DNA of 18,202 bases, from assembly GCA_018222695.1 (NCBI GenBank), contig JAAEZV010000008.1, forward strand, positions 1 to 18,202, given 5' to 3'. This document shows, piece after piece, positions 7,660-15,275 of the stretch (the first letter of the stretch is position 1; each line of letters opens with the position of its first letter). A model generated the notes under the pieces. That model made no database searches, had not been told where the DNA came from, and saw nothing but the letters and a program-made list of their open reading frames with translations. A program made the position numbers and the translations under genes. This DNA comes from Gammaproteobacteria bacterium. GTDB lineage: Bacteria > Pseudomonadota > Gammaproteobacteria > Pseudomonadales > Halieaceae.

Positions 7660-9660
7660 TCAATCGAGTATCACGTCCTCGACTGCGGCCACCACATTGT
7701 CTGCCGTCAGGCCGAAGTGCTGAAAGAGTGACTCGGCCGGCGCAGATTCTCCGAAAGAAGACATCCCCACCACGCGGCCGTCGAGACCCACATACTTGTA
7801 CCAAAAGTCTGTGTGGCCCGCTTCCACCGCAACCCGGGCGAGCACATCGCTGGGTAGCACAGCCTCGCGATAACCCGCCTCCTGCGCTTCGAACACCTCG
7901 GCGCACGGCATGGAAACGACTCGGACGCCCCTGCCTGCCTCACTGAGACGCTCAGCGGCCTCGACTGCCAAGCCCACCTCGGAGCCGGTCGCGATGACAA
8001 TAGCATCGAGGTCACCCTGCTCGCGCATCAGTACATAGCCACCTCGATGGACTCCCCCTACCTGCTCTGCGTTGCTGACCTGATGGGGCAAGGTTTGACG
8101 GGAGAAAATCATGGCGGTCGGGCCACTGTCGCGAAGTAACGCCTGCTTCCAGGCAATCGCAGACTCCACGGCATCACAGGGTCGCCAGGTCTGAAGATTC
8201 GGCGTAGCGCGCAGCGCTGTGAGCTGTTCAACCGGCTGGTGCGTTGGGCCGTCCTCGCCCAAACCAATCGAATCGTGAGTGAAGACATACAGAACCCGCT
8301 GACCCATCAGCGCCGACATGCGCACCGCATTGCGCGCGTACTCCATAAAAATCAGGAAGGTGGCGCCATAAGGAATGAACCCACCGTGCAAAGCCACCCC
8401 GTTCATGACCGCCGCCATGGCGAACTCTCTTACCCCGTAGTACACATAGTTGCCTTCAGGATTCCCCGCCGAAAGCCCTTGAGCACCGGACCACAAGGTG
8501 AGGTTGGAGCCCGCCAGATCGGCAGACCCTCCCAGCAACTCAGGCAGGTGGGGGCCCAGCGCATTGAGTGACTGCTGGGACGCCTTGCGCGAGGCCACGT
8601 CGTTCCCGGCGGCCATACAGTCGGCGATGTAGGCATCTGCCTGATCCGAGAAATCGGCGGGCAGCTCACCACGGAGACGTCTCAGGAATTCATCCGCCAA
8701 GTCGGGATGAGCCGCGCGATAGGCATCGAAACCCCGCTGCCACTCAGCTTCCATCGCCGCACCCGACGGTCGTCGATCCCAGGCCTCTCGCACCTCATCA
8801 GGGATCTCGAATGGATCGTAGTGCCACCCCAGAGCCTCGCGGGTGAGCGCAATTTCGTCTTCGCCCAGTGCGGCCCCATGACAACTCTCGGTGCCTTGTT
8901 TATTCGGGCTGCCCTTACCGATAACGGTTTTGCAACAAACGAGCGTAGGTCTGTCCGCTTCGGCCTTTCCTGCCAGCAGCGCCGCCTGGACAGCCGCGGG
9001 GTCATGGCCGTCGACATCAGGTATTACGTGCCAGCCGTAGGACTCGAAACGTTTTGGCGTATCGTCGGTGAACCAGCCCTCAACCTCGCCGTCGATGGAA
9101 ATACCATTGTCGTCATAGACCGCAATGAGTTTGCCCAGCCCGAGTGTGCCGGCCAAAGAGCAGGCCTCGTGCGATACGCCCTCCATCAGACAGCCATCCC
9201 CCAAAAAGACCCAGGTATGGTGATCAACAATGGTGTGCCCCTCGCGATTGAATTGGGCCGCCAGCGTTTTCTCTGCCAGCGCCATCCCGACGGCATTCGC
9301 GATCCCTTGTCCCAACGGGCCGGTCGTGGTCTCGACACCGGGGGTGTAGCCATATTCTGGGTGGCCCGGCGTCTTGCTATGGAGTTGCCGGAACTGTTTC
9401 AAGTCTTCGGTGGAGAGTTCATACCCGGTGAGATGCAGCAGAGCATAGATCAGCATCGAGCCGTGGCCATTGGACAGCACGAACCGGTCGCGGTTGGGCC
9501 AATCCGGATTCGCCGGGTTGTGTCTCATCAAGCGATTCCACAGCACCTCGGCAATATCCGCCATACCCATCGGCGCACCGGGGTGACCAGATTTCGCTAC
9601 CTGGACGGCGTCCATGGCAAGGGCACGAATGGCGTTGGCCAGTTCAGTTTGAGACGGCAT
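7660..9660 (-). CDS. tkt: Transketolase
   Basis: Transketolase moves two-carbon ketol units between sugar phosphates in the non-oxidative pentose phosphate pathway, using thiamine diphosphate. The protein is 666 aa, a typical length. It has [10 protein letters not shown] (23-32, His26), [16 protein letters not shown] (62-77, His66), TPGHPEYG (97-104, His100), and the ThDP/metal motif GDGCLMEG (154-161) ending with Asn185. A conserved [18 protein letters not shown] carries the catalytic Glu, and [16 protein letters not shown] carries further conserved substrate-binding and catalytic residues. The ATG at 9660 has GGAG 5 nt upstream. It is the first gene of the tkt-epd-pgk-fba operon. Confidence 0.97.
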   Translation of the reverse strand: MPSQTELANAIRALAMDAVQVAKSGHPGAPMGMADIAEVLWNRLMRHNPANPDWPNRDRFVLSNGHGSMLIYALLHLTGYELSTEDLKQFRQLHSKTPGHPEYGYTPGVETTTGPLGQGIANAVGMALAEKTLAAQFNREGHTIVDHHTWVFLGDGCLMEGVSHEACSLAGTLGLGKLIAVYDDNGISIDGEVEGWFTDDTPKRFESYGWHVIPDVDGHDPAAVQAALLAGKAEADRPTLVCCKTVIGKGSPNKQGTESCHGAALGEDEIALTREALGWHYDPFEIPDEVREAWDRRPSGAAMEAEWQRGFDAYRAAHPDLADEFLRRLRGELPADFSDQADAYIADCMAAGNDVASRKASQQSLNALGPHLPELLGGSADLAGSNLTLWSGAQGLSAGNPEGNYVYYGVREFAMAAVMNGVALHGGFIPYGATFLIFMEYARNAVRMSALMGQRVLYVFTHDSIGLGEDGPTHQPVEQLTALRATPNLQTWRPCDAVESAIAWKQALLRDSGPTAMIFSRQTLPHQVSNAEQVGGVHRGGYVLMREQGDLDAIVIATGSEVGLAVEAAERLSEAGRGVRVVSMPCAEVFEAQEAGYREAVLPSDVLARVAVEAGHTDFWYKYVGLDGRVVGMSSFGESAPAESLFQHFGLTADNVVAAVEDVILD

Positions 9661-9956
9661 GAAAACTCCGGGATTGCGGGGGCTGTATTTTCAGGGAAGC
9701 AGAATCATTGGGCAAATTTTCTAGCAGGCGATGACTCGAAGTCTTCGATGCTAGGAAGGGCGCCCCACGCTTCCCGACGTGCATCGCATGCTACCCGATA
9801 CTCGGTATAAAAGCTCGACGGCAGTCATCGGCATGCTGGGGCTGCTTTTAACCAGAAATCACAGGGTGTCGTGTAGCGCAGCTCCATTGTGGTAATAACC
9901 ATGCGGCGCACGTGACGCGCTAACGCTAGGTACCGCCCTGACTCAGTCAGCGTGAC
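9661..9956. other. Intergenic region / leader upstream of tkt
   Basis: This 296-bp stretch has no credible gene. It must contain the tkt promoter on the minus strand, but I find no convincing -35/-10 pair (a TATACC on the minus strand near 9810 lacks a good -35). It contains a compound hairpin at 9721-9754, listed separately. A short perfect inverted repeat, CTGAC-TCA-GTCAG at 9938-9950, lies just beyond the oxygenase-like gene and has no T-tract. Confidence 0.6.
9721..9754 (-). repeat. Compound hairpin in the tkt leader
   Basis: CTAGCA (9721-9726) pairs with TGCTAG (9749-9754). Nested inside is TCGAA-GTC-TTCGA (9736-9748). On the transcript strand a competing hairpin GACT-TCG-AGTC shares the inner bases, so the two inner stems are mutually exclusive. 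It lies about 60 nt upstream of the tkt ATG. No T-tract follows on either strand, so it is not a standard terminator. A role in mRNA stability or regulation is speculative. Confidence 0.35.
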
Positions 9957-10580
9957 TTATTGGCTCGGCGGATTCACGAAATCAATCCACCCCGTAAAAA
10001 TCATTTTTTCATGGCTGTTGGACACAACGCCATGGTGCATATGCGTCATGTCGCTCGGCCAGACGATCAATTTTCCTTTCTCACAGGGAGTGATCACCTC
10101 TTGATGGGGAAACGCTGTGCCGCCGCCTGGTGTGTCGGTGAGGTACAGCATCCAAACCAAGGCGCGCTGGCTGTACTCGATCCGATCACGCTCACAGTGA
10201 ACAGCGGGGTAGCCACCTCCCTTTGGATACCACTGAATATTGGCGTGCTGAGAGAACCACAGTGCGCCCAGGCCCTTGGCACCGGTACTGTAGTAATAGG
10301 TTTGAAGGTAGGTTTCGACATGCTCAATGAGGCAGTCAAAAAATGCGCCGAACTGCCCATATGACTTGATAGAAATAGTGATATCGAGCGAATCCTTCAT
10401 GGTCTTATCCACTCGGGGATGTTCACCGAGTCGGCCGGGCTGCGCATGATGTCGGTTGCGCTCAAAGAACGCGACAATCTCGTCGCACACCGCGGGGTCG
10501 ATTTCATAAGTTTCGATGAAGGTGCTGACGGCCATAGATTGGTTGCTAAGCGGACTTTGGGAAGGCCCTGATCCGCTCAT
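9957..10580 (-). CDS. 2-oxoglutarate/Fe(II)-dependent oxygenase-like protein
   Basis: This is probably a cytosolic non-haem iron dioxygenase of the prolyl-4-hydroxylase-like 2OG-Fe(II) superfamily, 207 aa. The C-terminal half has the expected order of motifs. IQWYPKGGGYPAVHCERD (115-132) supplies an HxE metal pair (His128, Glu130). ALVWMLYLTDTPGGGTAFPH (140-159) forms core strands. GKLIVWPSDMTHMHHGV (169-185) carries the distal His (180 or 182). EKMIFTGW (191-198) has Lys192 where 2OG-binding Arg/Lys is expected. No signal peptide is seen. The start is uncertain: the ATG at 10580 has GGGAG close by, while an ATG at 10535 and a TTG at 10622 are alternatives. The substrate is unknown. It follows the TPR-sulfotransferase gene, which suggests a shared modification pathway (inference). 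Confidence 0.78.
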   Translation of the reverse strand: MSGSGPSQSPLSNQSMAVSTFIETYEIDPAVCDEIVAFFERNRHHAQPGRLGEHPRVDKTMKDSLDITISIKSYGQFGAFFDCLIEHVETYLQTYYYSTGAKGLGALWFSQHANIQWYPKGGGYPAVHCERDRIEYSQRALVWMLYLTDTPGGGTAFPHQEVITPCEKGKLIVWPSDMTHMHHGVVSNSHEKMIFTGWIDFVNPPSQ

Positions 10581-10655
10581 GCTCTCCCGAAGTGACACAA
10601 TAAACAAGCGATGCCATCCCAACTGAGCTGCTGGAATCCGACCAGGCGGGCATTG

Positions 10656-10694
10656 GTTAACAGGGTAAAGCTCTCATTCGCTGCGGCTGTTAAC
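10656..10694. repeat. Inverted repeat upstream of the oxygenase-like gene
   Basis: GTTAACAG at 10656-10663 and CTGTTAAC at 10687-10694 are perfect 8-bp inverted copies 23 nt apart, in the 171-bp gap between the sulfotransferase and oxygenase-like genes. There is no T-tract. It could be an operator with two sites or a transcript stem-loop; the function is unknown. Confidence 0.35.
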
Positions 10695-10751
10695 ACCGAA
10701 ATCAGCGAGTGCAGCGATATCCAATCGCTTCAAGGCGGGCGCAGCCGCTGA

Positions 10752-12149
10752 TCAAGTCGGTAACTGTGGTGGCAGCGGGTCGTCCAGAGCCGCACCAAAG
10801 AACTGGCGAAGGGGCTCCTCGTAAAGTCTCCAACGGCCCTTCCGATCGCTGGCCAGGGGCTCTCTTACCTGCCAAACGCTCGCCGTGCGAACCGAATTAT
10901 TGAGTTTGTAAAAATCCAAACAAGCCGGATCCCATTGCTCTCCGAGCCAAGCAAACAGGGCTTGCAGCGTCGAGTGAGGGTCATCCACCAGCGCCTCGTA
11001 ACTGACGGTCTTTACCCGGTCAGGCAGTGCGCTAATCCAAAAGTCGGCTATTTGCCTGCACAGGTGGATATGGTCGGCAATAGCTGCGGGTTCGTTGGCA
11101 TAGCCATGTTGGGCGTGGAGACGCGTCCCGTAAACCGAAACAAGGGTATCCCGCCAATCGCGCTCAGTGACAAGAATTTTAGCTTCGGGAAGTGCGTCAA
11201 GAATCGTGCCGATATGAAATAAATTGTCCGGGCGCTTGTCAGTCACCCTCACCCCAGTCGGGATACCCCTCTCATGCAGGTGTTCCTCCCACCGCGTTTG
11301 AATCTCGGCTCGCTGAGCGGGGCTCGGCCGCCGACCCGGCTTGAGCATGCCACCGCCAAGTGCGTGGATCTCCCTCGGCCAGAATGCTGACTCGCCCAGT
11401 GGGTGAAAGTGCGCATGAGCCGCATGAATCTGCTCGAGCAAAGTCGAACCAGTGCGAAGCATTCCAACAATGAAAACCGGCGCACTGTCTCCGGAAAGAT
11501 TTGAGGTGCAGGGAAGAGGCTGAGTCTCGAGCTGGCTGATCACACGATGACGGCACTGGGACGAGGACCAAGCCGGCAGCTTGAGTCGATCGGTCTCGTT
11601 AGCCTGAGTCAGTGACGCCCAGGCTTTTACAAAATCCCCTTCCCGTTCCTGCAAACGAGACACGCCAATAAGGGCGTCGACGTGAGCGCCGGCGAGATCC
11701 CTCAACTGCTGCCCGACCCTAGAGGTCTCTGTCAGCGTTGGGTCGGCGTCAACCAGACGGGCAAGCGCAGAGGGATCTTCGGGGGAGAGCTTGGCCGCGC
11801 GAGCAAAGAGTTGACAGGCGAGCTCTCGATCCCCTGTTTGTTCCGCGATGTGCGCGCGATTAAACACAGCTTGATAGTAATCCGGCTGAATCTCCAATGC
11901 GCGATCGAGCCATTGGGCTGCCATGGATGTGTTAGCAAGGTGCTCCGAATAAACGGAAGCAAGGTTGCTCATTGCCTCCTCGGGCTCGCTAATACCCAAG
12001 GCTATTGAGCCCTCGTAGGCTTTCACAGCCTGCGTGTAAAGACCGGATTTATTAGACCACCAGCCAAGATTAAACCAAGCAGTCGCATTGTTAGCGTCTG
12101 CAGCCACTTGTGCCTGCCAATGCGCCAGCTGCCGGCGAAGATGCTCCAT
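10752..12149 (-). CDS. TPR-repeat sulfotransferase family protein
   Basis: This is a 465-residue protein with two parts. Residues about 20-185 are helical tetratricopeptide-like repeats (for example AWFNLGWWSNKSGLYTQAVK at 24-43 and ALEIQPDYYQAVFNRAHIAE at 84-103). Residues about 220-450 are a PAPS-dependent sulfotransferase fold, with the 5'-phosphosulfate loop PVFIVGMLRTGSTLLEQI (224-241) and the 3'-phosphate segment TERDWRDTLVSVY (328-340). VSYEALVDDP and SVRTASVWQVREP are typical of the bacterial Sulfotransfer_3-like families. No signal peptide is visible, so it is probably cytosolic. Acceptor and donor are unknown. In this fusion family the TPR part probably binds a protein or peptide acceptor (inference). 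The ATG at 12149 has no clear Shine-Dalgarno sequence. It lies downstream of the TonB receptor, past a strong terminator. Confidence 0.85.
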   Translation of the reverse strand: MEHLRRQLAHWQAQVAADANNATAWFNLGWWSNKSGLYTQAVKAYEGSIALGISEPEEAMSNLASVYSEHLANTSMAAQWLDRALEIQPDYYQAVFNRAHIAEQTGDRELACQLFARAAKLSPEDPSALARLVDADPTLTETSRVGQQLRDLAGAHVDALIGVSRLQEREGDFVKAWASLTQANETDRLKLPAWSSSQCRHRVISQLETQPLPCTSNLSGDSAPVFIVGMLRTGSTLLEQIHAAHAHFHPLGESAFWPREIHALGGGMLKPGRRPSPAQRAEIQTRWEEHLHERGIPTGVRVTDKRPDNLFHIGTILDALPEAKILVTERDWRDTLVSVYGTRLHAQHGYANEPAAIADHIHLCRQIADFWISALPDRVKTVSYEALVDDPHSTLQALFAWLGEQWDPACLDFYKLNNSVRTASVWQVREPLASDRKGRWRLYEEPLRQFFGAALDDPLPPQLPT

Positions 12150-12166
12150 GACTTAGTCTAGCAAAA

Positions 12167-12200
12167 CAAAAAAAGCGGGCATGAAGCCCGCTTTATTTTT
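12167..12200. terminator. Bidirectional rho-independent terminator after the TonB receptor gene
   Basis: The perfect stem AAGCGGGC (12173-12180) / GCCCGCTT (12186-12193) has a 5-nt loop. It is flanked by an A-rich run on one side (12168-12174) and TTTATTTTT on the other, so it can act on either strand. On the minus strand it lies 32 nt after the receptor stop and just upstream of the sulfotransferase start. Confidence 0.9.
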
Positions 12201-12231
12201 CGCAGCATCTGCTGCTCGGTACGGCCGCCTC

Positions 12232-15066
12232 TTAGAAGCGGAAAGTGACCTGAGCAAACAGATACTGACCCAGCGTGTCATAGAAACCAGCAATCGCGTT
12301 GGCGTTGGTCGACAAACTACCACCAACCAGAGGAGGCTCTTCGTCGAACACGTTGTTCACACCAACGAGCAACTCAGAGTCGCCAAAGAAGCGGAACGTT
12401 GCGTTCAGATCGATGTAACTTTCGGAGCCAGACATATTGCCCTGAGCAATTGAGTCGGCACCCTCAGATCTGCTGCTGGTCAGCGCACCATCGTAGTCAA
12501 CACCCTCAAAGTAACGCCAGCGAGCGGTGACTGCCCAGAAACTATTGCTGTCATAGCTAGCTGACATTGTGTGACGCCACTCAGGCTTCGGGTAACAACG
12601 GCTGCTCAGCAAACCGACGCAGTCGAAAGCTTCGCCGGGCAGGATTTCTATCTCCCAGTCCATCAGGTAGGTGCCCGCCAGGTTGACATCAAACGTGCCG
12701 CCCAACGCGTCCATCATCCAGGATGCCGCTACGTCGACACCTGAGGTGACACCCGTACCGATGTTCTGCAGACCGTTGAATACGCGCGGGATTTCACCCT
12801 GCCACAAGTTACCGGTAGGGCCCCGCGTGATCGAATCACACAAGACACCGTTGGTGGCACACTGCCGAACAATGTTCTCTGCGCCAACAGTTGCGATTGT
12901 GTTTTCAATCTCGATATCCCAGTAGTCCACAGACACGGTGAGATTGTCGGTAGGCGTGAATACAACACCAACGGTGATGGTGTCGGCTTCTTCCACATCC
13001 AGATCCACGTTACCACCTGTAACCTGGTTGTACTGGTCCGCCGGGCTCTGAACCACACTGCCGTATTGAGCGGCGGTAACGCCGGTCAGTGCACACTGTG
13101 CAGCCGTGTATTCTGGCGTGGCGCCTGAACACGGGTCAGCACCAGCCCACAGACCCAGATTGTTGACCGAGTAAAGCTCAGCAACGTTGGGGGCACGCAC
13201 AGCGCGGTTGTAGCCGGCACGCAGGCGAACCAGATCAATGGGCTGCCAGTCCAAACCCAGTCGGTAGGTGTCTTGTCCACCTACGGTGCTGTAATCAGAG
13301 TAACGGTAGGCCAAGTCGGCAGCGAGGTTCTCTGTGAGAGGAATGTTGGCCTCGGCAAAAAACTCAGTCACCGTGAAGCCGCCACCCAGTGATGGCGTCG
13401 GGCCACCCTGACCCAACAACTGACCTTCGGCAAAGACGGTGTCAGAGGTTCGGTCAAAGTCTTCGCTTCGCCATTCGTAACCCACTACGACCTTAATGGG
13501 ATCGGCAGAACCAATTGAGAACAGGTCGCCAGTCACATAGCCGTTGATCACTTCAGTAATACTCTGAGAACTCAACATGCCAGTACCGGTCAGACTGTTA
13601 GCTTGCTCAGACGTTACGCCATTAGGCGTAAAGACCGAGTAGCCCGGACAACCATTGTCACAGGCGTCTTGGTTCAACACTGCCGTGATGTTGGGGGCAA
13701 AGAAGTCGTTGATGTACGTGGAGTTCTGACGCGACTGCGCGTGCAGGTAGCTCACATCGTAAGACCAACTATCGGTGATGTCGCCTTTACTGCCCAAAAC
13801 CACGCGGAAACTGTCGTTTGAGAAGTTATTGGAACGAGGTCCACCTTCTACGTTACGTTTGCCGACGTACAGTCCGAAAGTATCGTAGCCCGGTATTTCA
13901 TTGGCCAAATCGGCTGCAAACGCCTCAGGCAAATCTTCTAGGCCCAGAATATAGGCTTCGACGAAGAACGTGCCGGATTCCGCAATCTGCGCGCGCGTCT
14001 GTGCGCTGGAGACCATCACCTCTAAGTAAGGCGTGAAGTGTTCGTTGATCTCGTAATCAACAAAGGCACCCGCGTTCCACTGCTCCAACGGACGCAAAAA
14101 GTGGTTGATAGGCGCGTAGTTGTAGCGGTTTGTGCCATCCCAGGGAGTCAGACCCCCACTTGAGTTGACGTTACCAAAGAAGTTGCCTGCGTCGAAATCC
14201 AGAGCACCGTCCACATAAGGATAGATATCAAAGTTAGGCACGATAGCGTTGGCAGAGCCACCAACACCCAGGCCTGAACCCGTCAGTGCACCGGCTGAGT
14301 AGTCACGCGCTTCTTGACGCAGCTCTTCCTGCTGGCGCCAGCTGGCGTATACCGTGGCGTTACCCCTGCCGTCAGCGAAGTCAGCACCCATGGCAATATC
14401 AATCTGATCGTTTATGCCATCAGGGCCTTCCGTACCCGATGGGTAATCGAAGTTGCGACCATCAAGCAGGTCCTGAATATAACCGTTGCTGTTATCGTGA
14501 CGATAGCCACTCCAACCGGCACGGATCTCAATACCGTTCATGCGCCGTGTGATGAAGTTCACAACACCCGCTACCGCGTCCGCGCCGTAGGTGGCCGATG
14601 CACCACCTGTCAGAACATCCACGCGCTCCAGCGCGATCGTTGGAATTTGTGAAATGTCAGGTGCCTGTTCTTGAGCGGCACCCGCGGTCATGCGACGACC
14701 GTTTACCAGTACCAAGGTGCGTTCCACGCCAATGCCTCGGAGGTCAACCGTTGCAGTACCGCTTGAGCCATTTGAGATGTTGGCGTTCTGGCTTGTCTCG
14801 ATGGAAGGCAAGCTATTCAAAACCGCTTCGATGTTTACGAAACCAAGGTTTTTGATGTTCTCTGCTGTCACAACGGTAACCGGGCTGGTTGCCCCGAAGC
14901 CGTCCGTGGTCGCGATACGTGTACCGGTAACGACGACTTCTTCGGTTACGATGACTTCGTCATCTGTTTCATTGCCCTCCTGACCAAGGACAAAACCGCT
15001 TGTAAGAGTGGTTGAGAGAGCCGCTGCTACGGCAATGCTTAGCTGCCGCTTATTGAGTGCGTTCAT
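12232..15066 (-). CDS. TonB-dependent outer-membrane receptor
   Basis: This is an energised outer-membrane transporter of 944 aa. A signal peptide covers about residues 1-29 (NKRQ, then hydrophobic, ending FVLGQ). An N-terminal segment DDEVIVTEEVVVTGTR (35-50) resembles a TonB box. The plug domain follows at about 58-175, with VDLRGIGVERTLVLVNGRRM (107-126) and VLTGGASATYGADAVAGVVN (151-170). The rest is a 22-strand-type barrel ending in FAQVTFRF with terminal Phe, the usual outer-membrane insertion signal. The plug signature belongs to the large Sphingomonas/Caulobacter-type receptor group, whose substrates are mostly unknown. All eight cysteines occur as close pairs (469/473, 646/658, 736/743, 816/824). 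The ATG at 15066 has AGAGG 6 nt upstream. A PHO-box-like repeat lies upstream. Confidence 0.94.
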   Translation of the reverse strand: MNALNKRQLSIAVAAALSTTLTSGFVLGQEGNETDDEVIVTEEVVVTGTRIATTDGFGATSPVTVVTAENIKNLGFVNIEAVLNSLPSIETSQNANISNGSSGTATVDLRGIGVERTLVLVNGRRMTAGAAQEQAPDISQIPTIALERVDVLTGGASATYGADAVAGVVNFITRRMNGIEIRAGWSGYRHDNSNGYIQDLLDGRNFDYPSGTEGPDGINDQIDIAMGADFADGRGNATVYASWRQQEELRQEARDYSAGALTGSGLGVGGSANAIVPNFDIYPYVDGALDFDAGNFFGNVNSSGGLTPWDGTNRYNYAPINHFLRPLEQWNAGAFVDYEINEHFTPYLEVMVSSAQTRAQIAESGTFFVEAYILGLEDLPEAFAADLANEIPGYDTFGLYVGKRNVEGGPRSNNFSNDSFRVVLGSKGDITDSWSYDVSYLHAQSRQNSTYINDFFAPNITAVLNQDACDNGCPGYSVFTPNGVTSEQANSLTGTGMLSSQSITEVINGYVTGDLFSIGSADPIKVVVGYEWRSEDFDRTSDTVFAEGQLLGQGGPTPSLGGGFTVTEFFAEANIPLTENLAADLAYRYSDYSTVGGQDTYRLGLDWQPIDLVRLRAGYNRAVRAPNVAELYSVNNLGLWAGADPCSGATPEYTAAQCALTGVTAAQYGSVVQSPADQYNQVTGGNVDLDVEEADTITVGVVFTPTDNLTVSVDYWDIEIENTIATVGAENIVRQCATNGVLCDSITRGPTGNLWQGEIPRVFNGLQNIGTGVTSGVDVAASWMMDALGGTFDVNLAGTYLMDWEIEILPGEAFDCVGLLSSRCYPKPEWRHTMSASYDSNSFWAVTARWRYFEGVDYDGALTSSRSEGADSIAQGNMSGSESYIDLNATFRFFGDSELLVGVNNVFDEEPPLVGGSLSTNANAIAGFYDTLGQYLFAQVTFRF

Positions 15067-15126
15067 GGGAAACCTCTTTGCTTGTAGTGATTTAGCGCTC
15101 TGGTCGGAGCTTTCGGACCTAGCTGC

Positions 15127-15142
15127 ACAGAGATTACTCTGT
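15127..15142. repeat. Inverted repeat in the TonB-receptor leader
   Basis: ACAGAG (15127-15132) and CTCTGT (15137-15142) flank ATTA and form a 16-bp dyad about 60 bp upstream of the receptor ATG. It could be an operator half-site pair or a small leader hairpin. Nothing further can be said from the sequence. Confidence 0.35.
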
Positions 15143-15173
15143 TGCAACTGCTCAAGTGAGTGGGTTCTCGCCC

Positions 15174-15195
15174 ATTTATGACGTTTTTATGACAT
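15174..15195 (-). promoter_or_regulatory. Candidate PHO box (PhoB site) upstream of the TonB receptor
   Basis: On the minus strand the sequence reads ATGTCAT-AAAA-ACGTCAT-AAAT. These are two direct 7-bp repeats with a 4-bp A-tract spacer, that is, an 11-bp period. The established PHO-box consensus is CTGTCAT, an A/T-rich 4-bp spacer, then CTGTCA(C/T). Mismatches are the first base of each half and the second base of the second half. It lies about 111 bp upstream of the receptor ATG in the correct orientation. No good -10 is found 10-11 bp downstream, so it is a candidate only. Confidence 0.45.
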
Positions 15196-15275
15196 TTTCA
15201 CGAATTAAGGCGGGAACTTCTCTACCACGAGCCGGCGATCAGCCAGCTGTCGAGGGGCCGCCCGAGCATCACACC

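Noticed and set aside
7641..7946. Plus-strand frames across the epd/tkt junction and elsewhere in the central-carbon operon
   Set aside because: The translations are low-complexity Arg/Pro-rich and overlap confidently identified genes on the other strand.
8707..9810. Long plus-strand open frame (367 codons) antisense to tkt and extending into its leader
   Set aside because: It mirrors the transketolase gene, whose motifs are complete. The translation is rich in Arg/His with no recognisable domain, as expected for an antisense shadow in GC-rich DNA.
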